In this document: piece by piece, positions 1 to 9,435 of the stretch | How positions within the stretch are numbered: position 1 is the first letter of the stretch | How the letters are laid out: the number at the start of each line of letters is the position of its first letter | Source of the DNA: an uncultured Porphyromonadaceae bacterium | GTDB lineage: Bacteria > Bacteroidota > Bacteroidia > Bacteroidales > Muribaculaceae | Direction: 5' to 3' | Assembly: GCA_937989585.1 (NCBI GenBank) | Contig: CALKRW010000021.1 | Span: 1 to 64,000 of the forward strand | Length of the DNA: 64,000 nt | Position numbers and translations under genes: made by a program | Notes under the pieces: model-generated | What the model saw: only the letters and a program-made list of their open reading frames with translations | Databases searched by the model: none | What the model was told of the DNA's origin: nothing

Positions 1-62
1 AAAACAGATTCAATAGTCTATTAAAAAAACTTGGCGAAGATACAGTCGATATAGTCAAATAA
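1..62 (+). CDS. Possible 3' end of a gene cut by the window start
   Basis: One reading frame is open from the window edge and ends at a TAA at 60-62. It would give a C-terminus of about 19 residues rich in Lys, Leu and Asp. The stretch is AT-rich, unlike the genes that follow. Nothing identifies a family, and an open frame this short could be chance. A perfect palindrome at 133-150 could be its terminator, which gives weak support. Confidence 0.3.
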   Translation, partial: NRFNSLLKKLGEDTVDIVK

Positions 63-132
63 TCATCGTTCCAGAAATTATCGAGATTTAATTAATTTTT
101 TTTGCATGCTTTTGTAGCGTTGATTGTTTTTC

Positions 133-150
133 AACTTTTCCGGAAAAGTT
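133..150. terminator. 18-base perfect palindrome, possible terminator of the upstream gene
   Basis: The sequence AACTTTTCCGGAAAAGTT reads the same on both strands. As RNA it can form a 7-bp stem with a CCGG loop, followed by TTTAAAGTTTT on the + strand, so it could be a weak intrinsic terminator. It could equally be a protein-binding site, because it lies about 30 bases upstream of the rpsA promoter. Confidence 0.4.
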
Positions 151-180
151 TTAAAGTTTTCTTGAGATGCGGCAAAAAGT

Positions 181-212
181 TTTGTGGTTCAGGAAATTAT
201 TCGTAACTTTGC
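181..212 (+). promoter_or_regulatory. rpsA promoter, Bacteroidetes -33/-7 type, with long leader
   Basis: TTTG at 181-184, a 19-base spacer, then TAACTTTGC at 204-212 match the Bacteroidetes housekeeping promoter (TTTG, N19, TAnnTTTG). Transcription would start near 219, leaving a leader of about 180 bases before the rpsA ATG at 397. The leader is GC-rich and has several short complementary segments, then becomes T/A-rich just before the start codon. A long leader would suit feedback control by S1, but no known leader motif was recognised. Confidence 0.75.
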
Positions 213-396
213 GCTGCTAAAAAGCGGACGGCGCGCCGTGTCTCTCCGGCAGGGCGCCAAAATCGACCGCCAGCCGTGTACCACAGTCCTTATGCCAATC
301 ATCGCACTTCCCGCATGACGGCTCGCCTCGGCGACGCGACTGCAGGCCCGACGAATCATTTTTAACAACCATTTTTCATTTTTTACAATTAACTTA

Positions 397-2184
397 ATGT
401 CTGAACTTAAAAACTCTCCCATCGAGGATTTCGACTGGGAGGCCTACGAAAAAGGCGAAACCCAGGGTGAGAAATCTCGCGAAGAACTCACCAAAACTTA
501 TGACGAGTCGCTCAACACCGTCAAGGACAAGGATGTAATCGAAGGTACCATCATCGCACTCAACAAGCGTGAGGCCGTGGTTAACATCGGCTACAAGAGC
601 GACGGCATCATCCCCATGAACGAATTCCGCTACAACCCCGACCTCAAGGTCGGCGACACCGTGGAAGTGTTCATCGAAAACCAGGAAGACAAAAAAGGCC
701 AGCTCATCCTCTCGCACCGCAAGGCCCGCGCCGCCCGTGCCTGGGACCGCATCAAGGCCGCTCTCGACAACGACGAGATCATCAAAGGCTTCATCAAATC
801 GCGCACCAAAGGCGGCATGATCGTCGACGTATTCGGCATCGAGGCTTTCCTCCCCGGCTCGCAGATTGACGTCAAGCCCATACGCGACTACGACGTTTAT
901 GTCGGCAAGACCATGGAATTCAAGGTCGTCAAGATCAACGAGGAATTCAAGAACGTCGTCGTTTCCCACAAAGCACTCATCGAGGCAGAACTCGAGCAGC
1001 AGAAGAAGGAGATCATCTCCAAACTCGAGAAAGGCCAGGTTCTCGAAGGCACCGTCAAGAACATCACCTCCTACGGCGTATTCATCGACCTCGGCGGCGT
1101 AGACGGCCTCATCCACATCACTGACCTCTCATGGGGCCGCGTCTCGCACCCCTCCGAGGTTGTCGAACTCGACCAGAAACTCAACGTCGTCATCCTCGAC
1201 TTTGACAACGAGAAAAAACGCATCGCCCTCGGTCTCAAGCAACTCCAGGCTCATCCCTGGGACGCTCTCGATCCCGACCTCAAGGTCGGCGACCACGTCA
1301 AGGGCAAAGTCGTTGTCATGGCTGACTACGGCGCATTCCTCGAGATCGCACCCGGCGTCGAGGGCCTGATCCACGTCAGCGAAATGTCCTGGAGCCAGCA
1401 CCTCCGCAGCGCTCAGGAATTCATGAAAGTCGGCGACGAAGTCGAGGCTGTTGTCCTCACTCTCGACCGCGAGGACCGCAAGATGTCACTCGGCATCAAG
1501 CAACTCAAGAACGACCCCTGGCAGGACATCGAGGTCAAGTACCCCGTCGGCTCGCGCCACACCGCCAAGGTCCGCAACTTCACCAACTTCGGCGTATTCG
1601 TCGAGATCGAGGAGGGCGTAGACGGCCTCATCCACATCTCCGACCTCTCCTGGACCAAGAAGATCAAACACCCCAGCGAGTTCACCCAGATCGGTGCCGA
1701 CATCGACGTAGAGGTTCTCTCCATCGACAAGGACAACCGTCGCCTCTCCCTCGGCCACAAGCAGCTCGAGGAGAATCCCTGGGACGTATTCGAGACCATC
1801 TTCACCGTCGGCTCCGTACACGAGGGCACCATCGTCGAACTCTTCGACAAGGGCGCTGTCATCGCTCTGCCCTACGGCGTTGAAGGCTTCGCAACTCCCA
1901 AGCACCTCCAGAAGGAAGACGGCTCGCAGGCCAAGGTCGACGAGAAACTCGACTTCAAGGTCATCGAGTTCAACAAGGACTCCAAGCGCATCATCCTCAG
2001 CCACTCCCGCATCTTCGAGGACGAGACCCGCGCCGAGAAGGCTGCAGAGCGCAAGGCCAAGCGCGCCGCTCGCGCTCCCAAGGCCGAAGAGGCTCCCGTA
2101 GCCGCTCCCGCCATCGAGAAGACAACCCTCGGTGACCTCCAGGCCCTCGCCGACCTCAAGGAGAAACTCTCCGCCAAGGAATAA
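397..2184 (+). CDS. rpsA: 30S ribosomal protein S1
   Basis: The 595-residue product has six S1 (OB-fold) repeats. Repeats 3-5 carry the classic pattern of a GVF/GAF turn, a GLIHISD-type strand, and a closing RRLSLG or RKMSLG segment. S1 binds the 5' region of mRNA on the 30S subunit and helps start translation. The last 60 residues are rich in Ala, Lys and Glu, as is common for this family. The start follows a T/A-rich stretch with no Shine-Dalgarno site, normal for Bacteroidales. It has its own promoter and a strong terminator at 2233-2268, so it is probably monocistronic. Confidence 0.97.
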   Translation: MSELKNSPIEDFDWEAYEKGETQGEKSREELTKTYDESLNTVKDKDVIEGTIIALNKREAVVNIGYKSDGIIPMNEFRYNPDLKVGDTVEVFIENQEDKKGQLILSHRKARAARAWDRIKAALDNDEIIKGFIKSRTKGGMIVDVFGIEAFLPGSQIDVKPIRDYDVYVGKTMEFKVVKINEEFKNVVVSHKALIEAELEQQKKEIISKLEKGQVLEGTVKNITSYGVFIDLGGVDGLIHITDLSWGRVSHPSEVVELDQKLNVVILDFDNEKKRIALGLKQLQAHPWDALDPDLKVGDHVKGKVVVMADYGAFLEIAPGVEGLIHVSEMSWSQHLRSAQEFMKVGDEVEAVVLTLDREDRKMSLGIKQLKNDPWQDIEVKYPVGSRHTAKVRNFTNFGVFVEIEEGVDGLIHISDLSWTKKIKHPSEFTQIGADIDVEVLSIDKDNRRLSLGHKQLEENPWDVFETIFTVGSVHEGTIVELFDKGAVIALPYGVEGFATPKHLQKEDGSQAKVDEKLDFKVIEFNKDSKRIILSHSRIFEDETRAEKAAERKAKRAARAPKAEEAPVAAPAIEKTTLGDLQALADLKEKLSAKE

Positions 2185-2232
2185 TCCCGCCCCTATTCCC
2201 GGAGGCCCACCTCCGGACACTGATACCACATG

Positions 2233-2268
2233 CGACGTGACCCAAAACCGGGTCACGTCGTTTTTTTT
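2233..2268 (+). terminator. Intrinsic terminator of rpsA
   Basis: An 11-bp perfect stem (CGACGTGACCC with GGGTCACGTCG, 2233-2243 and 2250-2260) encloses a 6-base loop and is followed by eight T residues (2261-2268). This is the clearest intrinsic terminator in the window. It separates rpsA from the next gene. Confidence 0.92.
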
Positions 2269-2365
2269 CGCATAATCGGCCAACTCGGGGTGCACATTCC
2301 GCGTTTTTTACGTAACTTTGTACTTGCACCCGCCTATGCGGACACCATACTAAAGAAGATTATCC

Positions 2366-3010
2366 ATGTACGAATTTCCCGACAGATACGTCATCACCGT
2401 AGGACGCCAGATGGGCAGCGGAGGTCGCCGCCTCGGACGCCTCATCGCCGACCGCCTCGCCATCGATTACTACGACAAGGAACTCCTCGAACACGCCGCC
2501 CGCGAGGCCGGTCTGTGCCCCGAATTCTTCGAGCGCAACGACGAGCGCCGTCCCAACTTCATTTCCGGACTCTTCTCCTTCGCCATGGGCGTCAACCCCA
2601 TGGGCTACTACGACAGCAGTTCGTCAGCATGCGATGACCGACTCTACAAGGCCCAGTGCGACTTCATGCACCGCATCGCCACCAAAGGCCCATGCGTCAT
2701 CGTGGGACGCACCGCCGACTATGTTCTCCGCGACCTCCCCAACGTGCTGAACATCTTCGTACACGCCACGCCCGACGACCGAGCAGCCCGCATAGTCAGC
2801 CGCGACCCCTCATACACCCACGAGCAGGCACGCGCCATGTCCGAGAAGACCAACAAACTCCGCGCCGCCTACTACAACTTTTACACCGACAAAAAATGGG
2901 GCGACGCCGCCTCCTACGACCTTACCGTCAACTCCTCCGTCATGTCGCTCGAGGACATCGCCGACCTTGTCGTAGACTTCGCCCGCCGCCGTTTCGCCAA
3001 CCCCTCCTGA
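2366..3010 (+). CDS. Cytidylate kinase-like family protein
   Basis: The 214-residue protein starts with a nucleotide-binding segment (TVGRQMGSGGRRLG) followed by a YYDKELL motif, the pattern of the cytidylate kinase-like family (PF13189). The glycine-rich loop GRQMGSGG takes the place of a classic P-loop GxxxxGK[ST], with Arg where Lys is expected. Members are presumed small-molecule kinases and their substrate is not established. This is not the canonical cmk, which normally has a standard P-loop. A -7-like TAACTTTG lies at 2313-2320, without a good -33 box. Confidence 0.82.
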   Translation: MYEFPDRYVITVGRQMGSGGRRLGRLIADRLAIDYYDKELLEHAAREAGLCPEFFERNDERRPNFISGLFSFAMGVNPMGYYDSSSSACDDRLYKAQCDFMHRIATKGPCVIVGRTADYVLRDLPNVLNIFVHATPDDRAARIVSRDPSYTHEQARAMSEKTNKLRAAYYNFYTDKKWGDAASYDLTVNSSVMSLEDIADLVVDFARRRFANPS

Positions 3011-3074
3011 CTAAACAACCCTAATAAATCAACCGCTCACCAATTAAATCATCATAAATCACACTGACATCACA

Positions 3075-3881
3075 ATGAAACGCCTTTCCCTGCTACTGAT
3101 TGTCCTTGCCGCAGTGTTCACGCTGCAGGCCGCAAAGGTCGACACCCTGACCATACAGACACGCCTCCTCCCTCAGCCCATGAAGGTTGTGACGGTTGTC
3201 CCTGACGCCGCCGCAAAGAACAAGGCCAAGAAATTCCCGACCGTATATATGCTCAACGGATACAGCGGAAGCCACCGCGACTGGATCAGCAAGGCCCCGC
3301 TGCGCGAACTCTCCGACCGCTACGGCATGATTCTCGTGGCCCCCAACGGCATGGACTCGTGGTATCTCGACTCAAGCGTCAACCCCAAGATGAAGATGGA
3401 GACCTTCTTCACCACCGAACTCGTGCCCTATATCGACCGTAACCTGCCTACAATCAAGGACCCCTCGAAGAGAGCCATTACCGGCCTGTCTATGGGTGGC
3501 TACGGAGCCCTCTGGCTCGCAATGCGCCATCCCGACATCTGGAAGAGCTGCGGCTCGATGTCCGGCGGTGTCTGTCTGAGCGGCATCGGCGGCAAATACA
3601 AGATTCCCGAGGCGCTGGGCAAGAACGCCTCGGCCAAGACCCTCGCCGACCACTCTGTGTCTGAACTCGTCAAGACCATCAAGCCCGGCCAGAACAATAT
3701 CATATTCGACTGCGGCGCATCCGACTTCTTCGCCAAAATCAACGATGACCTGCACGAGAGCATGCTCGCCCTGAAGATTCCCCACGACTACACCTCGCGT
3801 CCCGGCACCCACAGTTGGGCCTACTGGACCAACTCGATACTCTATCACCTCCTCTACTTCAACACCCAGTTCAAGAAGTAA
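3075..3881 (+). CDS. Secreted alpha/beta-hydrolase esterase (esterase D / PF00756 type)
   Basis: The product has 268 residues with a signal peptide of about 20 residues (MKRLSLLLIVLAAVFTLQAA). The nucleophile elbow GLSMGGYGA carries the catalytic Ser. A later CGASDFF segment and a GTHSWAYW segment supply the likely Asp and His. This is the putative-esterase fold also found in S-formylglutathione hydrolases and feruloyl or acetyl esterases. Export suggests it removes acyl groups from a glycan or other periplasmic substrate. It sits 6 bases before recF, but the functional link is unclear. Confidence 0.85.
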   Translation: MKRLSLLLIVLAAVFTLQAAKVDTLTIQTRLLPQPMKVVTVVPDAAAKNKAKKFPTVYMLNGYSGSHRDWISKAPLRELSDRYGMILVAPNGMDSWYLDSSVNPKMKMETFFTTELVPYIDRNLPTIKDPSKRAITGLSMGGYGALWLAMRHPDIWKSCGSMSGGVCLSGIGGKYKIPEALGKNASAKTLADHSVSELVKTIKPGQNNIIFDCGASDFFAKINDDLHESMLALKIPHDYTSRPGTHSWAYWTNSILYHLLYFNTQFKK

Positions 3882-3887
3882 ATACCC

Positions 3888-5000
3888 ATGCGTCTGTCCA
3901 CCCTGTCGCTGACCAATTTCAAGAACATTGCGCGCGCCGAGTTACCCTTCTCGGCCAAACTCAACTGTTTCGTCGGCAACAACGGCATGGGCAAGTCCAA
4001 CATCCTCGACGCCATCTACTACCTCTCGTTCTGCAAGAGTTTCACCGGCGTCAACGACCCGCTGCTGATAAAGCGCGGCGAGTCTTTCGCACTCGTGAAG
4101 GGACGCTACGAGCGCCGCGGCGTCGACGAGGAACTCAGCGTCGGTCTCGGCGGACGGCGCAAGTCGTTCCGCCGCGGCGACAAGGAGTACAAACGGCTGT
4201 CGGCCCACATCGGAGCCTTTCCCGCCGTCCTTGTCTCTCCCGCCGACATGACTCTGGCCGCAGGGCCGTCGGAGGAGAGGCGGCGCTTCCTGGATATGCT
4301 CATCAGCCAGGGCGACGCCCGCTATCTCGACGCGCTGATCAAGTACGGACGTTCGCTCGAACAGCGCAACCACATGCTGCGCGACGGCATCGACGATCCC
4401 ACCCTCTTCGACGCCGTGGAGACGGCAATGGATGCCGCGGCACGCTACATCGTGGCAGGACGCCGCTCGCAGGTTGAGAGACTTGCCGGGATTCATTCCC
4501 GCTACTACCGGGCCATCGGCGGCGAGGCATCCGAGGAGACAGGCCTGTTCTACAGGACGAATCTCGACGATGACCCCGAGGGCTCACTGAAGAACATGCT
4601 CGACAGGGTGCGCGACCGCGACCGTATATTGCGCTTCACGAGCGTCGGCCCGCACCGCGACGACCTCGACATGACGCTCGACACGATGCCCCTGAGACGC
4701 ACCGCCTCGCAAGGCCAGGTCAAGACTTTCACAATAGCGCTGCGGCTCGCGCAGTACGAACTTCTTGCCGGTCAGGGCGACATCAAGCCCCTGCTTCTGC
4801 TCGACGACATTTTCGACAAACTCGATGCCGACCGTGTCGAGAACATTATCAATGTGGTTGCCTCGGACACCTTCGGGCAGATTTTCATCACCGACACAAA
4901 CCGCAAGCACCTAGACGAGATTCTGGCCCGTGTGCAGTCATCGGCCCCGTCGCGCCTCTGGACCGTAACCAACGGCTCGCCCGAGCCTACCGAACTGTGA
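3888..5000 (+). CDS. recF: DNA replication and repair protein RecF
   Basis: The 370-residue protein has the RecF/SMC-type ATPase layout. It opens with a short N-terminal strand (LSTLSLTNFKNIARAEL), then a Walker A (GNNGMGKSN), and ends with an ABC signature near TASQGQVKTFTIALRLA and a Walker B (PLLLLDDIFDKLD). RecF loads RecA at single-strand gaps together with RecO and RecR. It directly follows the esterase and is 4 bases ahead of the DUF721 gene. recF next to a DUF721/DciA-like gene is a common arrangement in Bacteroidetes. Confidence 0.96.
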   Translation: MRLSTLSLTNFKNIARAELPFSAKLNCFVGNNGMGKSNILDAIYYLSFCKSFTGVNDPLLIKRGESFALVKGRYERRGVDEELSVGLGGRRKSFRRGDKEYKRLSAHIGAFPAVLVSPADMTLAAGPSEERRRFLDMLISQGDARYLDALIKYGRSLEQRNHMLRDGIDDPTLFDAVETAMDAAARYIVAGRRSQVERLAGIHSRYYRAIGGEASEETGLFYRTNLDDDPEGSLKNMLDRVRDRDRILRFTSVGPHRDDLDMTLDTMPLRRTASQGQVKTFTIALRLAQYELLAGQGDIKPLLLLDDIFDKLDADRVENIINVVASDTFGQIFITDTNRKHLDEILARVQSSAPSRLWTVTNGSPEPTEL

Positions 5001-5004
5001 GAAC

Positions 5005-5295
5005 ATGAAGCGTCACTACCCTGAACATATATCCACCGTGATAAACCGGGCCATCGAAGACAGCGGAGCCACCGAGACCTTCCGCCGCCAGCGCGTGTGC
5101 TATCTGTGGACCGAGATTGTCGGCCCCACCATAAACAGAGTGACCGTCAGACGATGGACCGAGCGCGACGAACTCCACGTTGTCATCGCCTCCGGCCCCG
5201 TCAAGAACGAACTGGCCTTCATGCGCAGCCGGTTGGTCGAGGCCCTCAATAAGGCTGTCGGCGCCCAGGTCATCTCGAACATCATTATCCACTGA
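5005..5295 (+). CDS. DUF721 (DciA-like) protein
   Basis: This small 96-residue protein carries a DUF721 pattern: an N-terminal helix, a central [13 protein letters not shown] segment (the usual W-x-x-[IV]-V-G core), then two strands with [21 protein letters not shown] and a C-terminal helix. DUF721 proteins resemble DciA, which helps load the replicative helicase in many bacteria lacking DnaC. It is placed 4 bases after recF and 29 bases before mutS, in a DNA-maintenance cluster. Function here is inferred from the family. Confidence 0.85.
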   Translation: MKRHYPEHISTVINRAIEDSGATETFRRQRVCYLWTEIVGPTINRVTVRRWTERDELHVVIASGPVKNELAFMRSRLVEALNKAVGAQVISNIIIH

Positions 5296-5324
5296 ATGAA
5301 CCAATACACCAACTTTACGATATC

Positions 5325-7943
5325 ATGGCCAAGAAGATAGTCGAGACCCCGCTCATGAAGCAATACTTCGAGATGAAAAAGAAGCATCCCGACGCTATCC
5401 TGCTTTTCCGCGTGGGCGACTTCTACGAGACATTCAGCGACGACGCGCTGGTGGCCTCGGAGATTCTCGGCATCACGCTGACAAGGCGCGCCAACGGCGC
5501 CGCCGCCTATGTCGAACTGGCGGGCTTCCCCCACCACGCGCTCGATACCTATCTTCCCAAACTCGTGCGCGCCGGAAAGCGCGTGGCCATCTGCGAGCAA
5601 CTCGAGGACCCGAAACTCGCCAAGGGCCTTGTTAAGCGCGACATCACCGAACTGGTGACACCCGGCGTCTCGCTGAACGACAACACCCTCGAGGGCAAGT
5701 CCAACAACTTCCTGGCCGCCGTCCACTGCGACAAGACCGAGGTCGGCGTGGCCTTCCTTGACATCTCGACCGGCGAGTTCCTGTGTGCCGAAGGCTCGGC
5801 CGACTACATCGACAAGCTCTTAGGCTCGTTCGCCCCCAAGGAGTTGCTGATTGAGCGCGGAACCAAGAACCGTGTCGCCGGAATGTTCTCGGGACGATAC
5901 CTCACCTTCGAACTCGAGGACTGGGTGTTCACCGATGACGCCGCGAACGAGCGCCTGCTCAAGCAGTTCGGCACCAAGTCGCTGAAGGGTTTCGGCCTTC
6001 ACCGCATGCCGCTCGCCGTAATCGCCGCCGGAGCCTGTCTGGCCTACCTCGACATAACCGTCCACACACACACGAGCCACATCAACTCCATCAGGCGCAT
6101 CGACGAGACCCGCTATGTGCGCATGGACCGTTTCACGGTGCGCAGCCTCGAACTGGTAAGCCCGCTGAGCGAGGAAGGCATGAGCCTGCTCAGCGTGATC
6201 GACAATACGCTGACACCCATGGGCGGACGCCGTCTCAGCCAGTGGCTGCTGATGCCCCTGCGCGACCCCAAGGCCATAAACGAGCGCCTGAACGTGGTCG
6301 AATACTTTTTCCGAGACACCGAGGTGCGCGATGCCGTCGGCGAGCGCCTTGAACGCATCGGTGACCTCCAGCGCCTCGTGCAGAAGGTGGCGACCCTGCG
6401 CATAACGCCTCGCGAACTGGTGCAGATACGCGCCGCACTCGAGGCCATCGGTCCCATCAAGGCCATGTGCCTGAACTCCGACCAGCCCGAACTCGCCGCC
6501 ATGGGCGAGAAACTCGACCCCTGCGAGAACATCGCGAAACGGATTGCACGCGAAATCAATCCCGACGCGCCATCGCGTGTAGGCAACGGCGATGTCATCG
6601 CACGCGGCGTCAACCGCACGCTCGACGAACTCCGCGACATGGCCTCGTCTGGCCGCGACTATCTTGAGAAGATGCGTCAGCGCGAGGTCGACGCCACAGG
6701 AATCTCTTCGCTGAAAATAGGATTCAACAATGTCTTCGGCTATTACATCGAGGTTACCAATACACATAAGAACAAGGTCCCCGGGGACTGGATACGCAAA
6801 CAGACCCTGACAAACGCCGAACGCTACATAACCCCCGAACTCAAGGAATACGAGGAGAAGATACTCGGCGCCCAGGCGAAGATAGAGTCGCTCGAGACAT
6901 CGCTGTTCAACGACCTCGTGGCTGCCGTGGCCCGCAACATCACGGCCATCCAGCGAGACTCGTCCGTGCTGGCTGACATCGACTGCCTGCTGTCACTGAC
7001 CCGCGCCGCGGCCGCGAACCGCTATGTACGTCCCGTTGTTGACGATTCGGCTGTCATCGAACTGGTCGAGGCACGGCACCCCGTCATCGAGAAACGGCTT
7101 CCCGCCGGCGAGCCTTACATTGCCAACACCGTGCGCCTCGACCCCGAGAAGGAACAGATTCTGATGATAACCGGCCCGAACATGTCCGGTAAGTCGGCCC
7201 TTCTGCGCCAGACGGCGCTCAATGTCATCATGGCTCAGATAGGATCGTTCGTAGCCGCCGAGAGAGCGCACATCGGCTCCGTGGACAAAATCTTCACCCG
7301 TGTAGGCGCCTCGGACAATATCTCGCTGGGAGAGTCGACCTTCATGGTCGAGATGACCGAGGCCGCGTCCATTATCAACAATATGTCCGACCGCTCGCTG
7401 ATTCTCTTCGACGAACTCGGCCGCGGCACCTCGACCTACGACGGCATCTCGATAGCCCGTGCCATCGTCGAGCATATCCACGCCTCGTCGCACAGGCCAA
7501 AGACTCTGTTCGCGACCCACTACCACGAACTCAACGAGATGGAGAAGTCGTTCCGACGAGTCCGCAACTACCATGTGTCGGTGCGCGAGATCAAGGGCAA
7601 GGTCGTGTTCATGCGACGCCTCGAACCGGGCGGGTCCGAACACTCCTTCGGCATCCACGTCGCGCGTCTGGCAGGTATGCCCGCGTCAATCGTCCGACGC
7701 GCCGACGACATCCTCCACCAGTTGGAGGAGGCACGCAAGAACGGCAGCGGAGCCGCCGACACGCCCGACATGAAGGCCGTTACCGACGGACCGCAGGGCA
7801 TGCAGTTGAGTTTCTTCCAACTCGACGATCCCGTTCTGAGTCAGGTGCGCGACGAGATTCTGGGCCTTGACATCAACAGCCTTACTCCGCTCGAGGCCTT
7901 GAACAAACTCAGCGAAATCTCAAAAATCCTGACCGGAAAATAA
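5325..7943 (+). CDS. mutS: DNA mismatch repair protein MutS
   Basis: The 872-residue protein has the full MutS layout. The mismatch-binding domain carries the Phe-x-Glu motif in RVGDFYETF near residue 35. Connector and lever regions follow. The C-terminal ATPase has Walker [14 protein letters not shown], Walker [17 protein letters not shown] and a dimerisation tail. MutS recognises mispairs and recruits MutL. Length and motifs are normal, so it should be functional. It is downstream of recF and the DUF721 gene in the same direction. Confidence 0.98.
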   Translation: MAKKIVETPLMKQYFEMKKKHPDAILLFRVGDFYETFSDDALVASEILGITLTRRANGAAAYVELAGFPHHALDTYLPKLVRAGKRVAICEQLEDPKLAKGLVKRDITELVTPGVSLNDNTLEGKSNNFLAAVHCDKTEVGVAFLDISTGEFLCAEGSADYIDKLLGSFAPKELLIERGTKNRVAGMFSGRYLTFELEDWVFTDDAANERLLKQFGTKSLKGFGLHRMPLAVIAAGACLAYLDITVHTHTSHINSIRRIDETRYVRMDRFTVRSLELVSPLSEEGMSLLSVIDNTLTPMGGRRLSQWLLMPLRDPKAINERLNVVEYFFRDTEVRDAVGERLERIGDLQRLVQKVATLRITPRELVQIRAALEAIGPIKAMCLNSDQPELAAMGEKLDPCENIAKRIAREINPDAPSRVGNGDVIARGVNRTLDELRDMASSGRDYLEKMRQREVDATGISSLKIGFNNVFGYYIEVTNTHKNKVPGDWIRKQTLTNAERYITPELKEYEEKILGAQAKIESLETSLFNDLVAAVARNITAIQRDSSVLADIDCLLSLTRAAAANRYVRPVVDDSAVIELVEARHPVIEKRLPAGEPYIANTVRLDPEKEQILMITGPNMSGKSALLRQTALNVIMAQIGSFVAAERAHIGSVDKIFTRVGASDNISLGESTFMVEMTEAASIINNMSDRSLILFDELGRGTSTYDGISIARAIVEHIHASSHRPKTLFATHYHELNEMEKSFRRVRNYHVSVREIKGKVVFMRRLEPGGSEHSFGIHVARLAGMPASIVRRADDILHQLEEARKNGSGAADTPDMKAVTDGPQGMQLSFFQLDDPVLSQVRDEILGLDINSLTPLEALNKLSEISKILTGK

Positions 7944-7999
7944 AATCCTCCCAGATAGATAGAATCCTAAGCGAGAAATAAACTCAATACCGAGCAGAC

Positions 8000-9409
8000 A
8001 TGACAAGTCTTCCGCAAGCCTTCCTCGATTTCTGCCACTCGCACGAGGTCCTGCGCGACCTTCCCGAGGCACTCACCGGGACCGACCCGGAAGTGTCGGT
8101 GCGCGTTAATTCCACGAAAGGCGTGACGCCTCCCTCCGGTGCCGAACTTGTTCCATGGAACCAAGCCGGCTTCTACCTTCCGGACCGTCCGCGCTTCACA
8201 TTCGACCCGGCTCTGCACCAGGGCCTGTACTACGTCCAGGATGCCTCGTCTATGGCTATCGGCCATGTCATCAGGCAACTGACCTCCGGACGCGGACCGA
8301 TTGTCTATGCGGACGCCTGCGCCGCTCCCGGCGGCAAGACCACGGCTTCTATCGATGCGTTGCCCGAAGGCTCGCTCGTTGTCGCAAACGAATATGACGG
8401 AAAACGCGCAGCCGCGCTGTGCGAGAACATCGAGCGATGGGGTTCGCCTAACGTCATGGTACGGCGCGGAGACACATCGGCGTTCGCCTCGCTGCCGCCG
8501 ATGTTCGACATCATCGCCGCGGACGTGCCGTGTTCTGGCGAAGGCATGATGCGCAAGGAGGCCGATGCGGTGACGCAGTGGTCACCGGGACTTATCAGGC
8601 AGTGTGCGGCTCTGCAGCGAGAGATTGTCTACAACCTGTGGCCGGCGCTGAAACCGGGAGGCTATCTTATTTACTCGACATGCACTTTCAACACCGCCGA
8701 GGACGAGGAAAACGTTCGCTTCATCATGGAGGAACTCGGCGCGGAGCCGGTCGCTACCGGGCTGACAGATTTTCCCGGAGTTGTTCCCGCGCTTGACAGC
8801 AATGTCGAGGCCGCGCGTTTCATTCCCGGACGTGTACGTGGCGAAGGCCTGTTCATCGCCGTTCTCCGCAAGTCCGGCGGCACAGAGCATGGTCCGACAT
8901 CGTTTTTCTCGGCGAACCAACGCCGCAAAGGCAAGTCGAAAGCGGCGCCGAAATCAGTTGACAAAGCGCTGATGGCCAAGGCGCAGTCGTGGATCAAGGA
9001 TGGTTTTGTCCTCGAGGCTGTCGGCGAAGACCGCCTGCGCGCTCTCCCCGCCCATTGGGCCGAAACTATCCACAATCTGGAGGAACGGCTCGGGGGCATT
9101 ATCTTTGCCGGCACCGATGTTGCCACCATCAAGGGACGCGACCTGATTCCGGCCCACACACTGGCCCTGTCAACCGCACTGCAGCCGGTATTTCCGACCG
9201 TCGAACTCGACTACAACCAGGCCATTGCCTTCCTGCGCCGCGAGCCAATTGTACTTTCCGACTCACCCCGCGGACTGATACTGCTGACCTACCGGAACAG
9301 GCCCCTCGGCTTCGTCAAAAACCTCGGCAACCGCGCCAACACCCTCCTTCCCCCCAATCGCCGCATCCTCTCTCCCTCCCTTCCCGACACCCCTGTCCAA
9401 ATCCTCTGA
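8000..9409 (+). CDS. rRNA cytosine-C5 methyltransferase, RsmF/NOL1-Nop2-Sun type
   Basis: The 469-residue protein carries the RNA m5C methyltransferase core. A SAM-binding motif DACAAPGGKT lies near residue 110. The first conserved cysteine is in DVPCSGEGM and the catalytic one in the STCTF motif. A C-terminal PUA-like region follows, from about residue 330. This resembles RsmF (YebU), which methylates 16S rRNA, but the exact target cannot be fixed by sequence alone. The gene follows mutS by 56 bases. Confidence 0.9.
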   Translation: MTSLPQAFLDFCHSHEVLRDLPEALTGTDPEVSVRVNSTKGVTPPSGAELVPWNQAGFYLPDRPRFTFDPALHQGLYYVQDASSMAIGHVIRQLTSGRGPIVYADACAAPGGKTTASIDALPEGSLVVANEYDGKRAAALCENIERWGSPNVMVRRGDTSAFASLPPMFDIIAADVPCSGEGMMRKEADAVTQWSPGLIRQCAALQREIVYNLWPALKPGGYLIYSTCTFNTAEDEENVRFIMEELGAEPVATGLTDFPGVVPALDSNVEAARFIPGRVRGEGLFIAVLRKSGGTEHGPTSFFSANQRRKGKSKAAPKSVDKALMAKAQSWIKDGFVLEAVGEDRLRALPAHWAETIHNLEERLGGIIFAGTDVATIKGRDLIPAHTLALSTALQPVFPTVELDYNQAIAFLRREPIVLSDSPRGLILLTYRNRPLGFVKNLGNRANTLLPPNRRILSPSLPDTPVQIL

Positions 9410-9435
9410 AAATCCAATCACTGATACACATAACC

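Noticed and set aside
8989..9435. Upstream extension of the GH3 reading frame
   Set aside because: It overlaps the methyltransferase gene in another frame and its residues are Arg/Pro-rich shadow coding. Protein-like sequence begins at the ATG at 9436.
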